Below, piece by piece: positions 23,688-31,968 of a stretch of 35,417 bases of DNA (its first letter is position 1; each line of letters opens with the position of its first letter). A program made the position numbers and the translations under genes. The notes below the pieces were generated by a model, which did no database searches, was not told the origin of the DNA, and saw only the letters and a list, made by a program, of their open reading frames with translations. This DNA is from a virus. Where the stretch lies: the IMG/VR virus record IMGVR_UViG_3300032268_000124, positions 1 through 35,417 of that record; one strand, given 5' to 3'.

Positions 23688-24052
23688 GTGACCAAGAACA
23701 TTTGGATAGGCTACGCCACCATGTGGAGGCTGCCTTAGAATACAGTGGAGGCACACATAATTTTGACGATGTCGCTGAGATGGTCGGAGATCACAGATTA
23801 CAGCTGTGGCCAGCCAAAGACTCGGTGGTATTGACAGAGATCATTGTCTACCCACAGTTAAAGAATTTGCACTATTTTCTGGCTGGTGGCGACCTAGATG
23901 AACTCTCAAGGATGCGACCATTGATCGAATCCTGGGGCAAGTCAATTGGTTGCACCAGGGTGACTTTGGCAGGCCGAAGAGGCTGGGCAAAGACATTTTT
24001 AAAAGATGAAGGTTACAGCCCACAATGGACTGTAATGGCAAAGGATTTATAG
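23684..24052 (+). CDS. GNAT-like acetyltransferase-type small protein
   Basis: This 122-residue protein has a shortened GNAT-like pattern: EIIVYPQLKNLHYFLAGGDL, then PLIESWGKSIGCTRVTLAGR followed by GWAKTFLKDEGY. The acetyl-CoA loop is not clearly complete, so it may be a non-catalytic virion-region homologue. Similar proteins occur between tail genes of aquatic phages. The start overlaps the previous stop (ATGA). Confidence 0.65.
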   Translation: MSDQEHLDRLRHHVEAALEYSGGTHNFDDVAEMVGDHRLQLWPAKDSVVLTEIIVYPQLKNLHYFLAGGDLDELSRMRPLIESWGKSIGCTRVTLAGRRGWAKTFLKDEGYSPQWTVMAKDL

Positions 24053-24061
24053 GGGAAAAAC

Positions 24062-25381
24062 ATGGCTACTGTGCAAGAGTTATATCAACAAATTCTAGGC
24101 CGCGAACCAGAGCCAGCTGGCTTGCTTTATTGGGAAAACCAATTTGGTGGTCAAGTTGATCCAGCAGAAGTGGAAAGATTTCAAGCGGCTGCGGCCTCTG
24201 AATTAGCGCAACGACAAGCGGAATCTGCTGCTGCTTCAAATGCGGCTGCTCCTGTCTCTAGCGGTGGCGCTGCTGCAAATGTTGAGGCTTTGTACGAGTC
24301 ACAACTTGGAAGGGCTCCTGACCCTGGTGGCCTTGCTTATTGGACCAATAAATTTGGGAATGAAATTGATGCCAATGAGGCAGCCCAATTTCAAGCAGCT
24401 GCTGCAAGAGAATTAGCTCAAAGATCAAGCCAACAAGCTGTCGAGGCTTTATATGCGTCACAACTTGGAAGGGCTTCTGATCCAAGCGGTCTTGCCTACT
24501 GGACCAATAGATTTGGCAGTGATATTGATGCCAATGAATTGGCAGAATTTCAAGCGGCTGCTGCAAGAGAAGTAGCAGCCAGAACAGCCAGTGCTGTTGT
24601 GCAGCCTCCGCGAGTAACAACGCCACCACCAAGACCAGTAACACCAACACCAACACCAACACCAACACCAACACCGCGAGTGACAGCACCACCACCAGGA
24701 ACACCACCACCAGGAACACTACCACCACCAACGCGAGTGACGCAACCACCAGTATATTCGGGTGGTACTGGCGGCACATTTATTGGCGGTGGAAGCCCAG
24801 GCTATACAAGTTTTATGCCGTTTTCAAATGCAGGCCAAGGTCTTGCTGAAAATTTTGCAAACTACCAGTCAATTCCAATTGGCTCGCAATACAACCCAGG
24901 AGTGACTGCTGGCGGTTTTTCCCCATACGAGCAAGTCATGGGCCAGATGAGACCACTTGGCAACCCATACGCAAATGTCATGGCAGGCCAAGCAATGGGT
25001 GGCTATGACCCTGCTTTGTATGACCAAATTCTTGCGAATAATGCGGCAAGAGCTGTGGCTGCAAATGCCAACATGACTTTGGCCGACTACTATGCCGGTG
25101 GCGGTGGTGGCGACAGTGGCGATGGTGGTGGTGGTGGTGATGGCAATACTGGCGGTGGACCAGGCACTGGCGCTGCTGGTGATGCGGCATTTGCCAAAGG
25201 TGGCATAGTGCGCAATTTGCTTGGTCCTAATCCCCCTGGCCCTGATGATGGTGCTGGATATTTACAAAATGGAGAATATGTGATCAAGAAGTCTTCAGTC
25301 AACAAGTATGGCCGTGGACTTCTGGACATGATCAACGAAGGCAAAGTGCCTGCCAAGAAAATGAAATCTTTACTCGGATAA
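24062..25381 (+). CDS. Virion protein with three DUF4214-like repeats and a Pro/Thr linker
   Basis: The 439-residue protein has three DUF4214-like units (about 3-52, 73-122, 126-174), each with an LGRxPDPxGLxYWxxxFG core followed by an Ala-rich helix. A Pro/Thr low-complexity linker follows (about 183-225), then a Gly-rich region (about 340-370). The C-terminus is GEYVIKKSSVNKYGRGLLDMI, similar to ends seen in phage ejection or internal virion proteins. It has a strong AGGGGAAAAAC ribosome site. Placement at the head of the ejection-type genes suggests a structural or ejected role. DUF4214 is more often in surface or secreted bacterial proteins, so its use here may aid binding to cell surface or sugars. 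Confidence 0.7.
   Translation: MATVQELYQQILGREPEPAGLLYWENQFGGQVDPAEVERFQAAAASELAQRQAESAAASNAAAPVSSGGAAANVEALYESQLGRAPDPGGLAYWTNKFGNEIDANEAAQFQAAAARELAQRSSQQAVEALYASQLGRASDPSGLAYWTNRFGSDIDANELAEFQAAAAREVAARTASAVVQPPRVTTPPPRPVTPTPTPTPTPTPRVTAPPPGTPPPGTLPPPTRVTQPPVYSGGTGGTFIGGGSPGYTSFMPFSNAGQGLAENFANYQSIPIGSQYNPGVTAGGFSPYEQVMGQMRPLGNPYANVMAGQAMGGYDPALYDQILANNAARAVAANANMTLADYYAGGGGGDSGDGGGGGDGNTGGGPGTGAAGDAAFAKGGIVRNLLGPNPPGPDDGAGYLQNGEYVIKKSSVNKYGRGLLDMINEGKVPAKKMKSLLG
24281..24583 (+). repeat. Two near-identical DUF4214 coding repeats
   Basis: Units at about 24281-24424 and 24440-24583 share most bases, with the conserved LGRAxDPxGLAYWTN core; the earlier unit near 24068 is more diverged. Recent duplication of one 48-codon module is likely. 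Confidence 0.75.
24641..24676 (+). repeat. ACACCA hexamer tandem repeat
   Basis: Five copies of ACACCA and a sixth ending in G encode the TPTP linker of the DUF4214 protein. A multiple of six bases keeps the frame, so slippage would change linker length only. Confidence 0.85.
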
Positions 25382-25390
25382 GGTGGCGAT

Positions 25391-26341
25391 ATGTCAAAAG
25401 GTGGAACAACAACCTCAACAAGCTCCATTGATCCACAGATCAAAGAAGCATTCTTGGCCAACTTTCAGCAAGCACAAAATGTTGCTGGCGCATTGCCGGT
25501 GCAGCAGTTTGCTGGATATAACCCAATATATCAGGCAGGCGAGGAAGCTCTGGTCAACACGGCCCTCGCTGGCCCAGGTATTACTGGCACAGACTTGGCC
25601 GCACAAATGGCGGCTTATGGCGGTATTTATCAGCCTGCACAGCTTACAGCGCAGCAGACCAATTTGGGCATGACTGGACCAGGGTCAATTGGCTCTTACA
25701 TGAATCCATATACAAGCATGGTGCGTGAAAACGCACTGGCTGATTTGGAGTCTGCAAGACGCGCTGCCATTCAGCAGACTGGTGAACGCGCCACACAAGC
25801 CCGTGCTTTTGGTGGATCACGCCAAGGTGTGGCCGAGGCTCTGACTAACCAAGGGTTTGCCAAGCAGGCTGCCAACCTTGGGACAACTTTGAATGAGCAG
25901 GCATTTAACCAGGCCATGGCCATGCAGCAGGCCGACATTGGCCGCAGATCAGCAGCCGACATTGCCAATCAGCAAGCAGGCTTGCAAGGTGCGCAATTGC
26001 GATTAGGTGGTGCAAGCCAGCTAGGAAGTCTTGCTGCACAGCAACAAGCATTGCGTCTTGGTGGCGCTCAAGCGGTCATGGGTGCTGGCGGTGCGCGTCA
26101 GGCTTTGGACCAGCAACAAATGGATGCAATCCGAAACATTGGCTTGCAGCGTTTGGGTGTGGTCCAGTCATCTCTTGGTGCGCAGCCTGCCAACCTTGGC
26201 ATGGTGGCACAAACTCCATACAGCCAGAATGTGGGCGCTGGCGCTCTTGGTGGTGCATTGGCCGGTTCTCAATTGGCTGGCACTCTTGGTCTTACAGCTG
26301 GCACTGGTGCTGGCCTTGGCGCATTGCTTGGTCTGATCTAA
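25391..26341 (+). CDS. Ejection-type internal virion protein (Ala/Gln-rich)
   Basis: This 316-residue protein is rich in Ala, Gln and Gly, with the segments GSIGSYMNPYTSMVRENALAD, in pieces, and ERATQARAFGGSRQGVAEAL, which recur in phage proteins ejected with the DNA. The C-terminus is a Gly/Ala/Leu hydrophobic stretch (about 280-316) that may insert in or cross a membrane. It is the first of a run of four such genes, as in podovirus internal core operons. A clear AGGTGG ribosome site precedes it. Confidence 0.7.
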   Translation: MSKGGTTTSTSSIDPQIKEAFLANFQQAQNVAGALPVQQFAGYNPIYQAGEEALVNTALAGPGITGTDLAAQMAAYGGIYQPAQLTAQQTNLGMTGPGSIGSYMNPYTSMVRENALADLESARRAAIQQTGERATQARAFGGSRQGVAEALTNQGFAKQAANLGTTLNEQAFNQAMAMQQADIGRRSAADIANQQAGLQGAQLRLGGASQLGSLAAQQQALRLGGAQAVMGAGGARQALDQQQMDAIRNIGLQRLGVVQSSLGAQPANLGMVAQTPYSQNVGAGALGGALAGSQLAGTLGLTAGTGAGLGALLGLI

Positions 26342-26342
26342 T

Positions 26343-26792
26343 ATGCCCAACAACCCAACACCAGAGCCACAACGCTACGCTAACGCGCAGCTCATGGCTT
26401 TGCTTGATCCCTCAAGCAAGCGTGACACCATCCTGATCACGCCTGGATCACCGATGCCGTCTCGCATCCCTGATGGGCTGACAGTGGCTGAGACAAGCCG
26501 AGGCATTGTGATCACCAGTGACCCAGCAAAGGTCAAGATCATTGACCAAGGGTCTGAGAAAGATGTGGGCATGGCGCTGTTTGGCTATGCATACGATCAG
26601 GCCAAAGGCTTTGACAATGTGGCGGTGGCCATGGATAAAAACAGAACACCGGTGGCAGAACTGGCCATCAAGCCTGGTCAAGAAAGACGGGCCATGAGGG
26701 CTGCGTCTTTGCTTGCACCAGATACAGGATCAACTAACATGATGAGCAGAGGCGATGTGGTCAACACCCGTCTCAAAGGTTTATTGGATTAA
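26343..26792 (+). CDS. Hypothetical virion-cluster protein (149 aa)
   Basis: No family is recognised. The protein starts with a short Pro/Asn segment, then an alpha/beta-looking region with TPGSPMPSRIPDGLTVAETS and a helical C-terminus. It is flanked by ejection-type genes and begins one base after the previous stop, so it is co-transcribed with them and may be a chaperone or a component of that complex. Confidence 0.65.
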   Translation: MPNNPTPEPQRYANAQLMALLDPSSKRDTILITPGSPMPSRIPDGLTVAETSRGIVITSDPAKVKIIDQGSEKDVGMALFGYAYDQAKGFDNVAVAMDKNRTPVAELAIKPGQERRAMRAASLLAPDTGSTNMMSRGDVVNTRLKGLLD

Positions 26793-26801
26793 GGTGGAAA
26801 T

Positions 26802-28340
26802 ATGGCTACTCAATTTGATTTTGCAAGTTTAGGCAATATATTTGGTGGGATGCCTGGTGCAACACCAACGGGTCTTGACGCATTGCTGACAGAAGATCAG
26901 CGTAAGCTCTTGGGCCGTAATGCTGCACTGTCAGCAGCCGGTGCATTGCTCCAAGCCAGTGGCCGAAGTGCAGTCCCTATCAGCATGGGCCAAGCGCTTG
27001 GATCAGCTTTGCAGGCTGGCCAGCAAGGTTATCAGCAGGCTAGAGCTGGCTCTTTGCAAGATTTGCTTTTGGGTGCAAAACTTAAAGAGATGCAAACAGC
27101 CCAAGATTTGCAAAAGCAAGTCGCTGGGGTATTGACTGGTCCTGCACCAACTGTATTGAGTCCAGAGATGCAAGCCTTGGCTGCGCCTGGTATGCAAGCT
27201 GGCCCAACTATGGCCCGTGCAGAACTGGCCTCAAATATTCCACAGCCAAGTGCCAATGAAATTAAGGCTGCCCAATACCAGAGGATTGCAGACATTTATG
27301 CAGCAGCTGGCAAAGGTGAAGACGCAAAGCGCTATCAAGACATTGCCAGAGATTTAAACCCAAGGGCTGAAGTTGTTGGCCAGCCATTTGAGGTGACTGA
27401 CCCCAAAGGCAATCCCATCTTGGTCCAGCAATATAAGTCTGGTGACATCAAGACAATGCAAGGCTTTGGTCCAAAGCGCGATGTCGTCTTGCAGAATCTT
27501 GGTGGTCAGACTGTGGCTGTTAACAAGTCATCATTAAAAGGTGGCGAAACATTTGCCCAGACAATGACACCAAGCGAGATTGCAAATCTTGGTATTGCCA
27601 GAGCCAATTTAGGCGTGGCCCAGGCTGGCCTTGGCTTGCGTCAACAAGAATTTTTGCGTGGTGCTTATCAACTCAAAGAAACACCAGAAGGTCTGGCGTA
27701 TGTGCCAACTGCACCAGGTGGTGCGGCTATGCCAGTTATGACGGCAGCCGGAACACAACTTGAAGGTGCTGGCTCTAAGCCGACTGAAGATCAAAGCAAG
27801 TCAGCAGGCTTTGCATTCCGAATGAAACAGTCAACAAACATCTTCAATCAGCCTGCTGTGGATAAGTCTGGTGAGCCAATCATTGACCCCAAAACTGGCA
27901 AACCAGTTACGCTTGAGCAGGCTTATGGTCAGCCAGGGAAGTATCAGGCCATCATGCGCGCTATCCCAAGTGCTGGATTGACCACTGGCATTGCCAATAT
28001 TTCAGAAGATGTTGGTCGGCAGCAGTATCGTCAGGCCCAAGAAAATTGGGTCACTGCCAACTTGCGACCAGAGTCTGGTGCGGTGATTGGTGTGGAAGAG
28101 ATGGAGAAAGAGATCACTAAATATTTCCCACAAACTAGTGACAGTCAAAAAACTATTGAGCAAAAAGCCCGTGCTAGACGCGACACTGAACTGGCCATGA
28201 CTGTGCGCGCTGGTCCAGCCTATAAACAAATTGAAAAAGCAGTGGCTGCACGGAATGCCCCAATGGCCGCACCAACTGCTGGTGTGCCTAGACTTGTCAA
28301 AGACCCTGCGACCGGCATCTTTCGCTATGTAACGGAGTAA
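26802..28340 (+). CDS. Internal virion/ejection-type protein (512 aa)
   Basis: This protein has an Ala/Gln-rich N-terminal helical half (about 30-330) and a conserved C-terminal block with QYRQAQENWVTANLRPESGA and EMEKEITKYFPQTSDS, which recurs in phage internal virion proteins. It is probably ejected with the genome. No catalytic motif such as a transglycosylase Glu signature is clear. An AGGTGGAAAT ribosome site supports the start. Confidence 0.7.
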   Translation: MATQFDFASLGNIFGGMPGATPTGLDALLTEDQRKLLGRNAALSAAGALLQASGRSAVPISMGQALGSALQAGQQGYQQARAGSLQDLLLGAKLKEMQTAQDLQKQVAGVLTGPAPTVLSPEMQALAAPGMQAGPTMARAELASNIPQPSANEIKAAQYQRIADIYAAAGKGEDAKRYQDIARDLNPRAEVVGQPFEVTDPKGNPILVQQYKSGDIKTMQGFGPKRDVVLQNLGGQTVAVNKSSLKGGETFAQTMTPSEIANLGIARANLGVAQAGLGLRQQEFLRGAYQLKETPEGLAYVPTAPGGAAMPVMTAAGTQLEGAGSKPTEDQSKSAGFAFRMKQSTNIFNQPAVDKSGEPIIDPKTGKPVTLEQAYGQPGKYQAIMRAIPSAGLTTGIANISEDVGRQQYRQAQENWVTANLRPESGAVIGVEEMEKEITKYFPQTSDSQKTIEQKARARRDTELAMTVRAGPAYKQIEKAVAARNAPMAAPTAGVPRLVKDPATGIFRYVTE

Positions 28341-28343
28341 AAA

Positions 28344-30161
28344 ATGGCAGACAAAATTGTTCAAATCCCAAATATTGGGCCAGTGTCTTTCCCAGAAAGC
28401 ATGACTGATGAGCAGATCATCAAGGCTATTCAATCATTGCAAGTGCCAGCTGCTGCACCAATTACTGCCCCAGCGCCAACTGGCAAAGCCCCAGAGTATT
28501 TTGGAGCCAAAATTCTAAATTCACCAGTGGGTGGTGTCATTCGCGGTTTGCGTGATATTCCAGACGCTGGCGCTCAACTGCTGACTCGCGGCCTAGAAGC
28601 TATTTCCCCAGCAGGCTCAAGTCTTGAGCAATTTGCCCAAGCAGAGCGCAAAAGGGTTGAAGATATCAATCGTCAGGCTGAACTGGATTACCAGAGAAAC
28701 ATTCGACAAGGTCAAATGCGTCAAGGTGAAATTGATGTAGGCCGAGTCATAGGCAACATTGCAGGCACATTGATCCCATCAACCGCTGCTGTGCGCGTAC
28801 TTGGTGCAACCACTGCCCCAGTACGGGCCGGAGCAATTACTGGTGCAGTTGGTGGCGCTTTGCAACCCGTGGCCACAACGCCTGGCACAACAACGCCAGA
28901 ATTCTTTGCGCAAAAAGTTGAGCAAACTGGAGCAGGCACAGCATTTGGTGCAGGCGCTGGATATCTTGGCGGTAAGTTATCCGACATTCTGTTTGGCGCT
29001 AAACCACCAGCCATGCCAATGCCTGGACAACCAGGTATTGGTGGCGCTCAAGTCAATGTGACCACAACGCCCACAGCTACAGTCACTGGTGGTGGCATGA
29101 CTCCTGGTGTTGTTGGGCCAGATGTATCAGCTGGATTGACCTCGGCCCAGCAAGCCATTCTTGGCCGTGGCAAGGAAATGGGATTCAGAACAACGCCTGG
29201 TCAAGAAACTGGCTCTAGGTCTTTGCAGCAGATGGAAGCTCGAATGGAATCAAGCCCATTTACTTCTGGACCATTTAACGCAATTAAAGATGCAAACCAA
29301 AAGATTCTTAATCGATCTACAGCGCAAGCCATTGGTGTCAATTCTGATGAATTAAGCAATCCAGTCTTAGCCCAGGCACAAAGACAGATCAGCAATGTTT
29401 ACAAACAAGTGGCCAGCCCAGAAGTCAAAAAGCTAGATGGCAACACTATCCAGACTGGTATTGAGCTGGTCGATAACGCATTTGAAGGTCTGACAACTCA
29501 GCCCCTCAAATCAAATATCTTTGTTAAGCAACTGCAAGACTTGGCGGCCAAGGGTGAAGCTAGTGGCAATCAATTGCAGACCTTGTCATCAAAGATCGGT
29601 AAACGTGCCAAAAACGAAATGACCACAGCAATGGGTGATCGTGAGCTTGGCAGCGCTTTATTCCAATTGAAAGAAATGGTAGATGATGCCTTGGCCCAAG
29701 GTTTGTCTAAAGAGCAGCAGGCGGCATTTCAGCTGGCCCGCGCCAACTATCGCAACTTGATGACCATCAGGTCCAATCAAGGTGTGGTCAATCCATCGAC
29801 CGGCAATGTGTCAGGCTTGAATTTGGCCAGTGCATTGACTCGCAAAGACCCACAAGGCTTTGTGTTTGGCTCTAACCAGACACCAATGTATGAGGCCGCT
29901 AGATTTGCCCAAGCATTTAAGCCAATTGTTGGCGACTCTGGAACGGCCACAAGGTCCATGGAAGTCAGCCCATTAAGCATGATGTTGGCCGCGCCAACTA
30001 ATATTGCAGCCCGTGCCTATACGGCCCAGCCAACTGCCAACTTAGCAGCGAGAATGCAGACTGGTGTTGCACCAGGCACTGATGCGGCCACACAAGAACT
30101 CTTGAAAAAGATGTTTCCGACAACTGGTGCAGCCGGTTTGATCAGTCTATTGAGCCAATAA
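28344..30161 (+). CDS. Large ejection-type virion protein (605 aa)
   Basis: The 605-residue product has a short N-terminal domain resembling a small phage module (PVSFPESMTDEQIIKAIQSL), then a Gly/Ala-rich hydrophobic region (about 130-220, with GNIAGTLIPSTAAVRVLGA and GAGYLGGKLSDILFG) that could span membranes, then long helices. Such layouts are found in proteins ejected to carry DNA through the host envelope. It is the last plus-strand structural gene, ending at a shared hairpin. A strong AACGGAG ribosome site precedes it. Confidence 0.7.
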   Translation: MADKIVQIPNIGPVSFPESMTDEQIIKAIQSLQVPAAAPITAPAPTGKAPEYFGAKILNSPVGGVIRGLRDIPDAGAQLLTRGLEAISPAGSSLEQFAQAERKRVEDINRQAELDYQRNIRQGQMRQGEIDVGRVIGNIAGTLIPSTAAVRVLGATTAPVRAGAITGAVGGALQPVATTPGTTTPEFFAQKVEQTGAGTAFGAGAGYLGGKLSDILFGAKPPAMPMPGQPGIGGAQVNVTTTPTATVTGGGMTPGVVGPDVSAGLTSAQQAILGRGKEMGFRTTPGQETGSRSLQQMEARMESSPFTSGPFNAIKDANQKILNRSTAQAIGVNSDELSNPVLAQAQRQISNVYKQVASPEVKKLDGNTIQTGIELVDNAFEGLTTQPLKSNIFVKQLQDLAAKGEASGNQLQTLSSKIGKRAKNEMTTAMGDRELGSALFQLKEMVDDALAQGLSKEQQAAFQLARANYRNLMTIRSNQGVVNPSTGNVSGLNLASALTRKDPQGFVFGSNQTPMYEAARFAQAFKPIVGDSGTATRSMEVSPLSMMLAAPTNIAARAYTAQPTANLAARMQTGVAPGTDAATQELLKKMFPTTGAAGLISLLSQ

Positions 30162-30548
30162 CTAAGACCCAAAAAACGCGGCCACAAGTGGGTCGCGTTT
30201 AACTACCCGTCTTTGCTGCCTGCGTCTGGCCGCGTCAAAGTCTTTGTCGTCTGCACTCTTTTTGTCGCGGTATTTCCGAATTCGATCAGCGCCTGGCACG
30301 GGACCAGGGGCAATGGCATCTTCTTCATCACCCCATGACCACAGAGGCCGCCACTGGCCATTGTTGCTGACTCTGGTATATCCACTGATATATACCAATT
30401 CATTGCAGTGAAGGTCAAACAGCTCTCTGGCTGCACTGCGTCTGGCACAAAAACAAATCTTGGCCAGATCAAGGTCTGACAGATTGCCTTTCTTTTGTAG
30501 CGCTGCCTCAATGGCTGGGCCTACACGGGGTTTCAAACCTCTGGTCAT
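30162..30548 (-). CDS. Minus-strand basic hypothetical protein (128 aa)
   Basis: The 128-residue protein starts MTRGLKPRVGPAIEAALQKK and has a helical segment with SDLDLAKICFCARRSAAREL that may form a winged-helix or HTH, then YISGYTRV and a basic C-terminus. I recall similar basic proteins in other phages without known role. DNA binding is inferred. It is the last gene of a minus-strand operon and ends one base after the ejection protein, so the two convergent genes share a hairpin. Confidence 0.65.
   Translation of the reverse strand: MTRGLKPRVGPAIEAALQKKGNLSDLDLAKICFCARRSAARELFDLHCNELVYISGYTRVSNNGQWRPLWSWGDEEDAIAPGPVPGADRIRKYRDKKSADDKDFDAARRRQQRRVVKRDPLVAAFFGS
30174..30200. terminator. 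Hairpin shared by convergent genes
   Basis: AAACGCG (30174-30180) pairs with CGCGTTT (30194-30200), with further CC/GG pairs inside. On the minus strand the stem is followed by six Ts, which fall inside the last codons of the minus gene. On the plus strand the T tail is short. Likely a bidirectional terminator, stronger for minus transcripts. Confidence 0.6.
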
Positions 30549-30712
30549 GTCTGCTTATCCATTCTTGCTTTTAAGCGCTCCAGCATTGTTTTGACAACGA
30601 ATGCGCGGGTTTTAACTTCATTGGGGATTGCATGGCCAAAGACTTCTGGGTGCAGCAAGTCATTGACCAGGTCAAGGCAGGCATCGATGGCTGGGGGTAG
30701 TTCATTTGTCAA
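30545..30712 (-). CDS. Small minus-strand helical protein (55 aa)
   Basis: The TTG at 30712 has GGAGAAG upstream and gives a 55-residue helical protein with LTNELPPAIDACLDLVND and ending LKARMDKQT. A second TTG at 30739 gives nine more residues but no better ribosome site. The end overlaps the next minus gene by four bases. Function is unknown; it belongs to the early-type minus operon. Confidence 0.55.
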   Translation of the reverse strand: MTNELPPAIDACLDLVNDLLHPEVFGHAIPNEVKTRAFVVKTMLERLKARMDKQT

Positions 30713-30977
30713 GGAACTTCTCCAGCGCAGAGACTTCAATATGGTCCACCATGGATTGCAAGATCATGTGGGCAATGTCCACATCAGTGCCAGCAATGTA
30801 TGCATTGTTGAGGGTCATGCACTCTTCAATATCAGGCTCATAAGGTGAGCCATGGGAGTCTGTCGAGCCTTTCTCTTCTGGGCTGTATTCAAGAAAGCAT
30901 ATAAGGTCAACATCTTCAACTGAGCAGTCGAACTGAAACAAGCCTCTGGGGCAATTGGGTGTGGGGCCGTAGTTCAT
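30702..30977 (-). CDS. Acidic minus-strand hypothetical protein (91 aa)
   Basis: The product starts MNYGPTPNCPRGLFQFDC and is rich in Asp, Glu and Cys. ATG 30977 has a very good GGAGGGG ribosome site inside the preceding gene. No family is recognised. Small acidic proteins in early operons may inhibit host enzymes. It overlaps the following TTG-started gene by eleven bases. Confidence 0.6.
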   Translation of the reverse strand: MNYGPTPNCPRGLFQFDCSVEDVDLICFLEYSPEEKGSTDSHGSPYEPDIEECMTLNNAYIAGTDVDIAHMILQSMVDHIEVSALEKFLDK

Positions 30978-30978
30978 G

Positions 30979-31071
30979 TCAACCCCTCCAAGCTAGCATC
31001 ACGCCAATGCCGCCAAAAATAATGATGGCCAAGGTCCATTCGATCAGGGTGGTAATGATTTTCTGTTTCAT
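30979..31071 (-). CDS. Tiny minus-strand membrane protein (30 aa)
   Basis: The product MKQKIITTLIEWTLAIIIFG continues hydrophobic to GVMLAWRG, a single membrane span. It is the first gene of the minus operon and its stop lies one base before the next ATG (TGACATG), a coupled arrangement. Its ribosome site is weak (AAAGAAA). Function is unknown. Confidence 0.5.
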   Translation of the reverse strand: MKQKIITTLIEWTLAIIIFGGIGVMLAWRG

Positions 31072-31105
31072 CGGTTTCTTTCGTTTAAGTTGAATCGGTG
31101 TAACA

Positions 31106-31134
31106 ATGGTAGACACAATTAAATTATCTTGCAA
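31106..31134 (-). promoter_or_regulatory. Candidate promoter for the minus-strand operon
   Basis: On the minus strand, TTGCAA (31129-31134) and TACCAT (31106-31111) are separated by 17 bases, about 35 bases upstream of the first ATG. Matches to sigma70 are partial, four of six at each box. The divergent HTH promoter lies just beyond it. Confidence 0.35.
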
Positions 31135-31152
31135 GAAGTAATTCTGTCCATG

Positions 31153-31182
31153 TTGTTTTTTTACATATACCGCAATTAGAAT
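31153..31182 (+). promoter_or_regulatory. Candidate promoter giving a leaderless HTH transcript
   Basis: TAGAAT (31177-31182) is a good -10, with a weak TTGTTT -35 (31153-31158) at spacing 18. Transcription would start near 31189, at the ATG itself. No ribosome site lies upstream of that ATG, which supports a leaderless message. Confidence 0.4.
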
Positions 31183-31188
31183 GCGCTC

Positions 31189-31389
31189 ATGGAATCAATT
31201 CACACAATACGCGCAAGGGCCAAGGCTCACAAGATAACCATGTCTGCGGTGTGCGATGAGGCTGGCATCCAGCAGTCCCAGGTAAGCCGGTGGCTGTCTG
31301 GGACTGTGGAGCCTCTGTGGACATCAGTCAATCAATTGCACTTGGCGCTTAATAAACTGATCGACAAATCACCAGTCGTTATCGACTGA
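31189..31389 (+). CDS. Cro/CI-type HTH regulator
   Basis: This 66-residue protein is a helix-turn-helix domain with TMSAVCDEAGIQQSQVSRWL, in pieces, as the recognition unit (about 17-36) and little else, like Cro or a small repressor. It should bind operators in the flanking divergent region and perhaps the palindrome at 1564. It lacks a dimerisation or cleavage domain. Its 3' end overlaps the convergent SSB gene by 21 bases. No integrase or other lysogeny gene is seen, so it may regulate early genes rather than maintain lysogeny. Confidence 0.75.
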   Translation: MESIHTIRARAKAHKITMSAVCDEAGIQQSQVSRWLSGTVEPLWTSVNQLHLALNKLIDKSPVVID

Positions 31390-31935
31390 CTCGGCAGCAG
31401 CTGGCGCGCTCTTACCGGCCACCACGCCAAAGTCACTGGCAGCCGATGGCTTTGCACCACCCAGCGAGTCACCCTTAGACAAAAGCATGATGTTGTTCAA
31501 ACCATACGACACGCCCTTGTTGCCTGCCTGGTCATAAGCATAGGCATTCAAAGAAACACGGCCATAGTCGCCAGAGACTATGTCTTGGCTGCCCAAGATG
31601 TCATGGCCATGGGCATCTACTGCACCAGGCTTATTGGTTGACTTGGTGTTGAAAAAGTAATGCCCTGCATACTCTGGACCCAGTGGGCCTCCATCAGATT
31701 TGACTTCTGTATCGCCATCACGCAAGGGATTGCGCACAGTTTTGGGAATCTTGTCCCCGAACTTGGCGGTCAATGCGGCCTTGGCTGCCGCTTTCAATTG
31801 GTTCACAGTCTCGGTGTCTGTCTTAGGGACAAGCACTTGCGTTGAGAACTCTTCTTTGCCGTTCATCTCATTCTTACGAGCAGTCAATGCTGAAAAGTAT
31901 GAGAAACGAACTTTGCCGGTTACGACTCTGGTCAT
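31369..31935 (-). CDS. Single-stranded DNA-binding protein (Enc34/DUF2815 family)
   Basis: This 188-residue protein has the family marks: STQVLVPKTDTETVNQLKAA, in pieces, NPLRDGD, YAGHYFFNTKS, GDYGRVSLNAYAYDQAGNKG and GLNNIMLLSKGDSLGG. Enc34-type proteins bind ssDNA with an OB fold during phage replication. The acidic aromatic C-terminal tip (VDNDW) is the usual partner-binding tail of SSBs. A strong AGGAAAA ribosome site precedes ATG 31935. It lies divergent to the SNF2 helicase and upstream of the nuclease and PrimPol genes, so it is part of the replication block. Confidence 0.88.
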   Translation of the reverse strand: MTRVVTGKVRFSYFSALTARKNEMNGKEEFSTQVLVPKTDTETVNQLKAAAKAALTAKFGDKIPKTVRNPLRDGDTEVKSDGGPLGPEYAGHYFFNTKSTNKPGAVDAHGHDILGSQDIVSGDYGRVSLNAYAYDQAGNKGVSYGLNNIMLLSKGDSLGGAKPSAASDFGVVAGKSAPAAAESVDNDW

Positions 31936-31968
31936 GGTTTTTTCCTTTTAAGGGTTTAGGTTTTTACG

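Noticed and set aside
24258-24779. 173-codon minus-strand frame rich in Val and Leu
   Set aside because: It is the mirror of the Pro/Thr and DUF4214 repeats; low complexity explains its openness.
27857-27865. Consensus DnaA box (TGTGGATAA)
   Set aside because: It is a single copy inside an ejection-type gene, without other origin features nearby.
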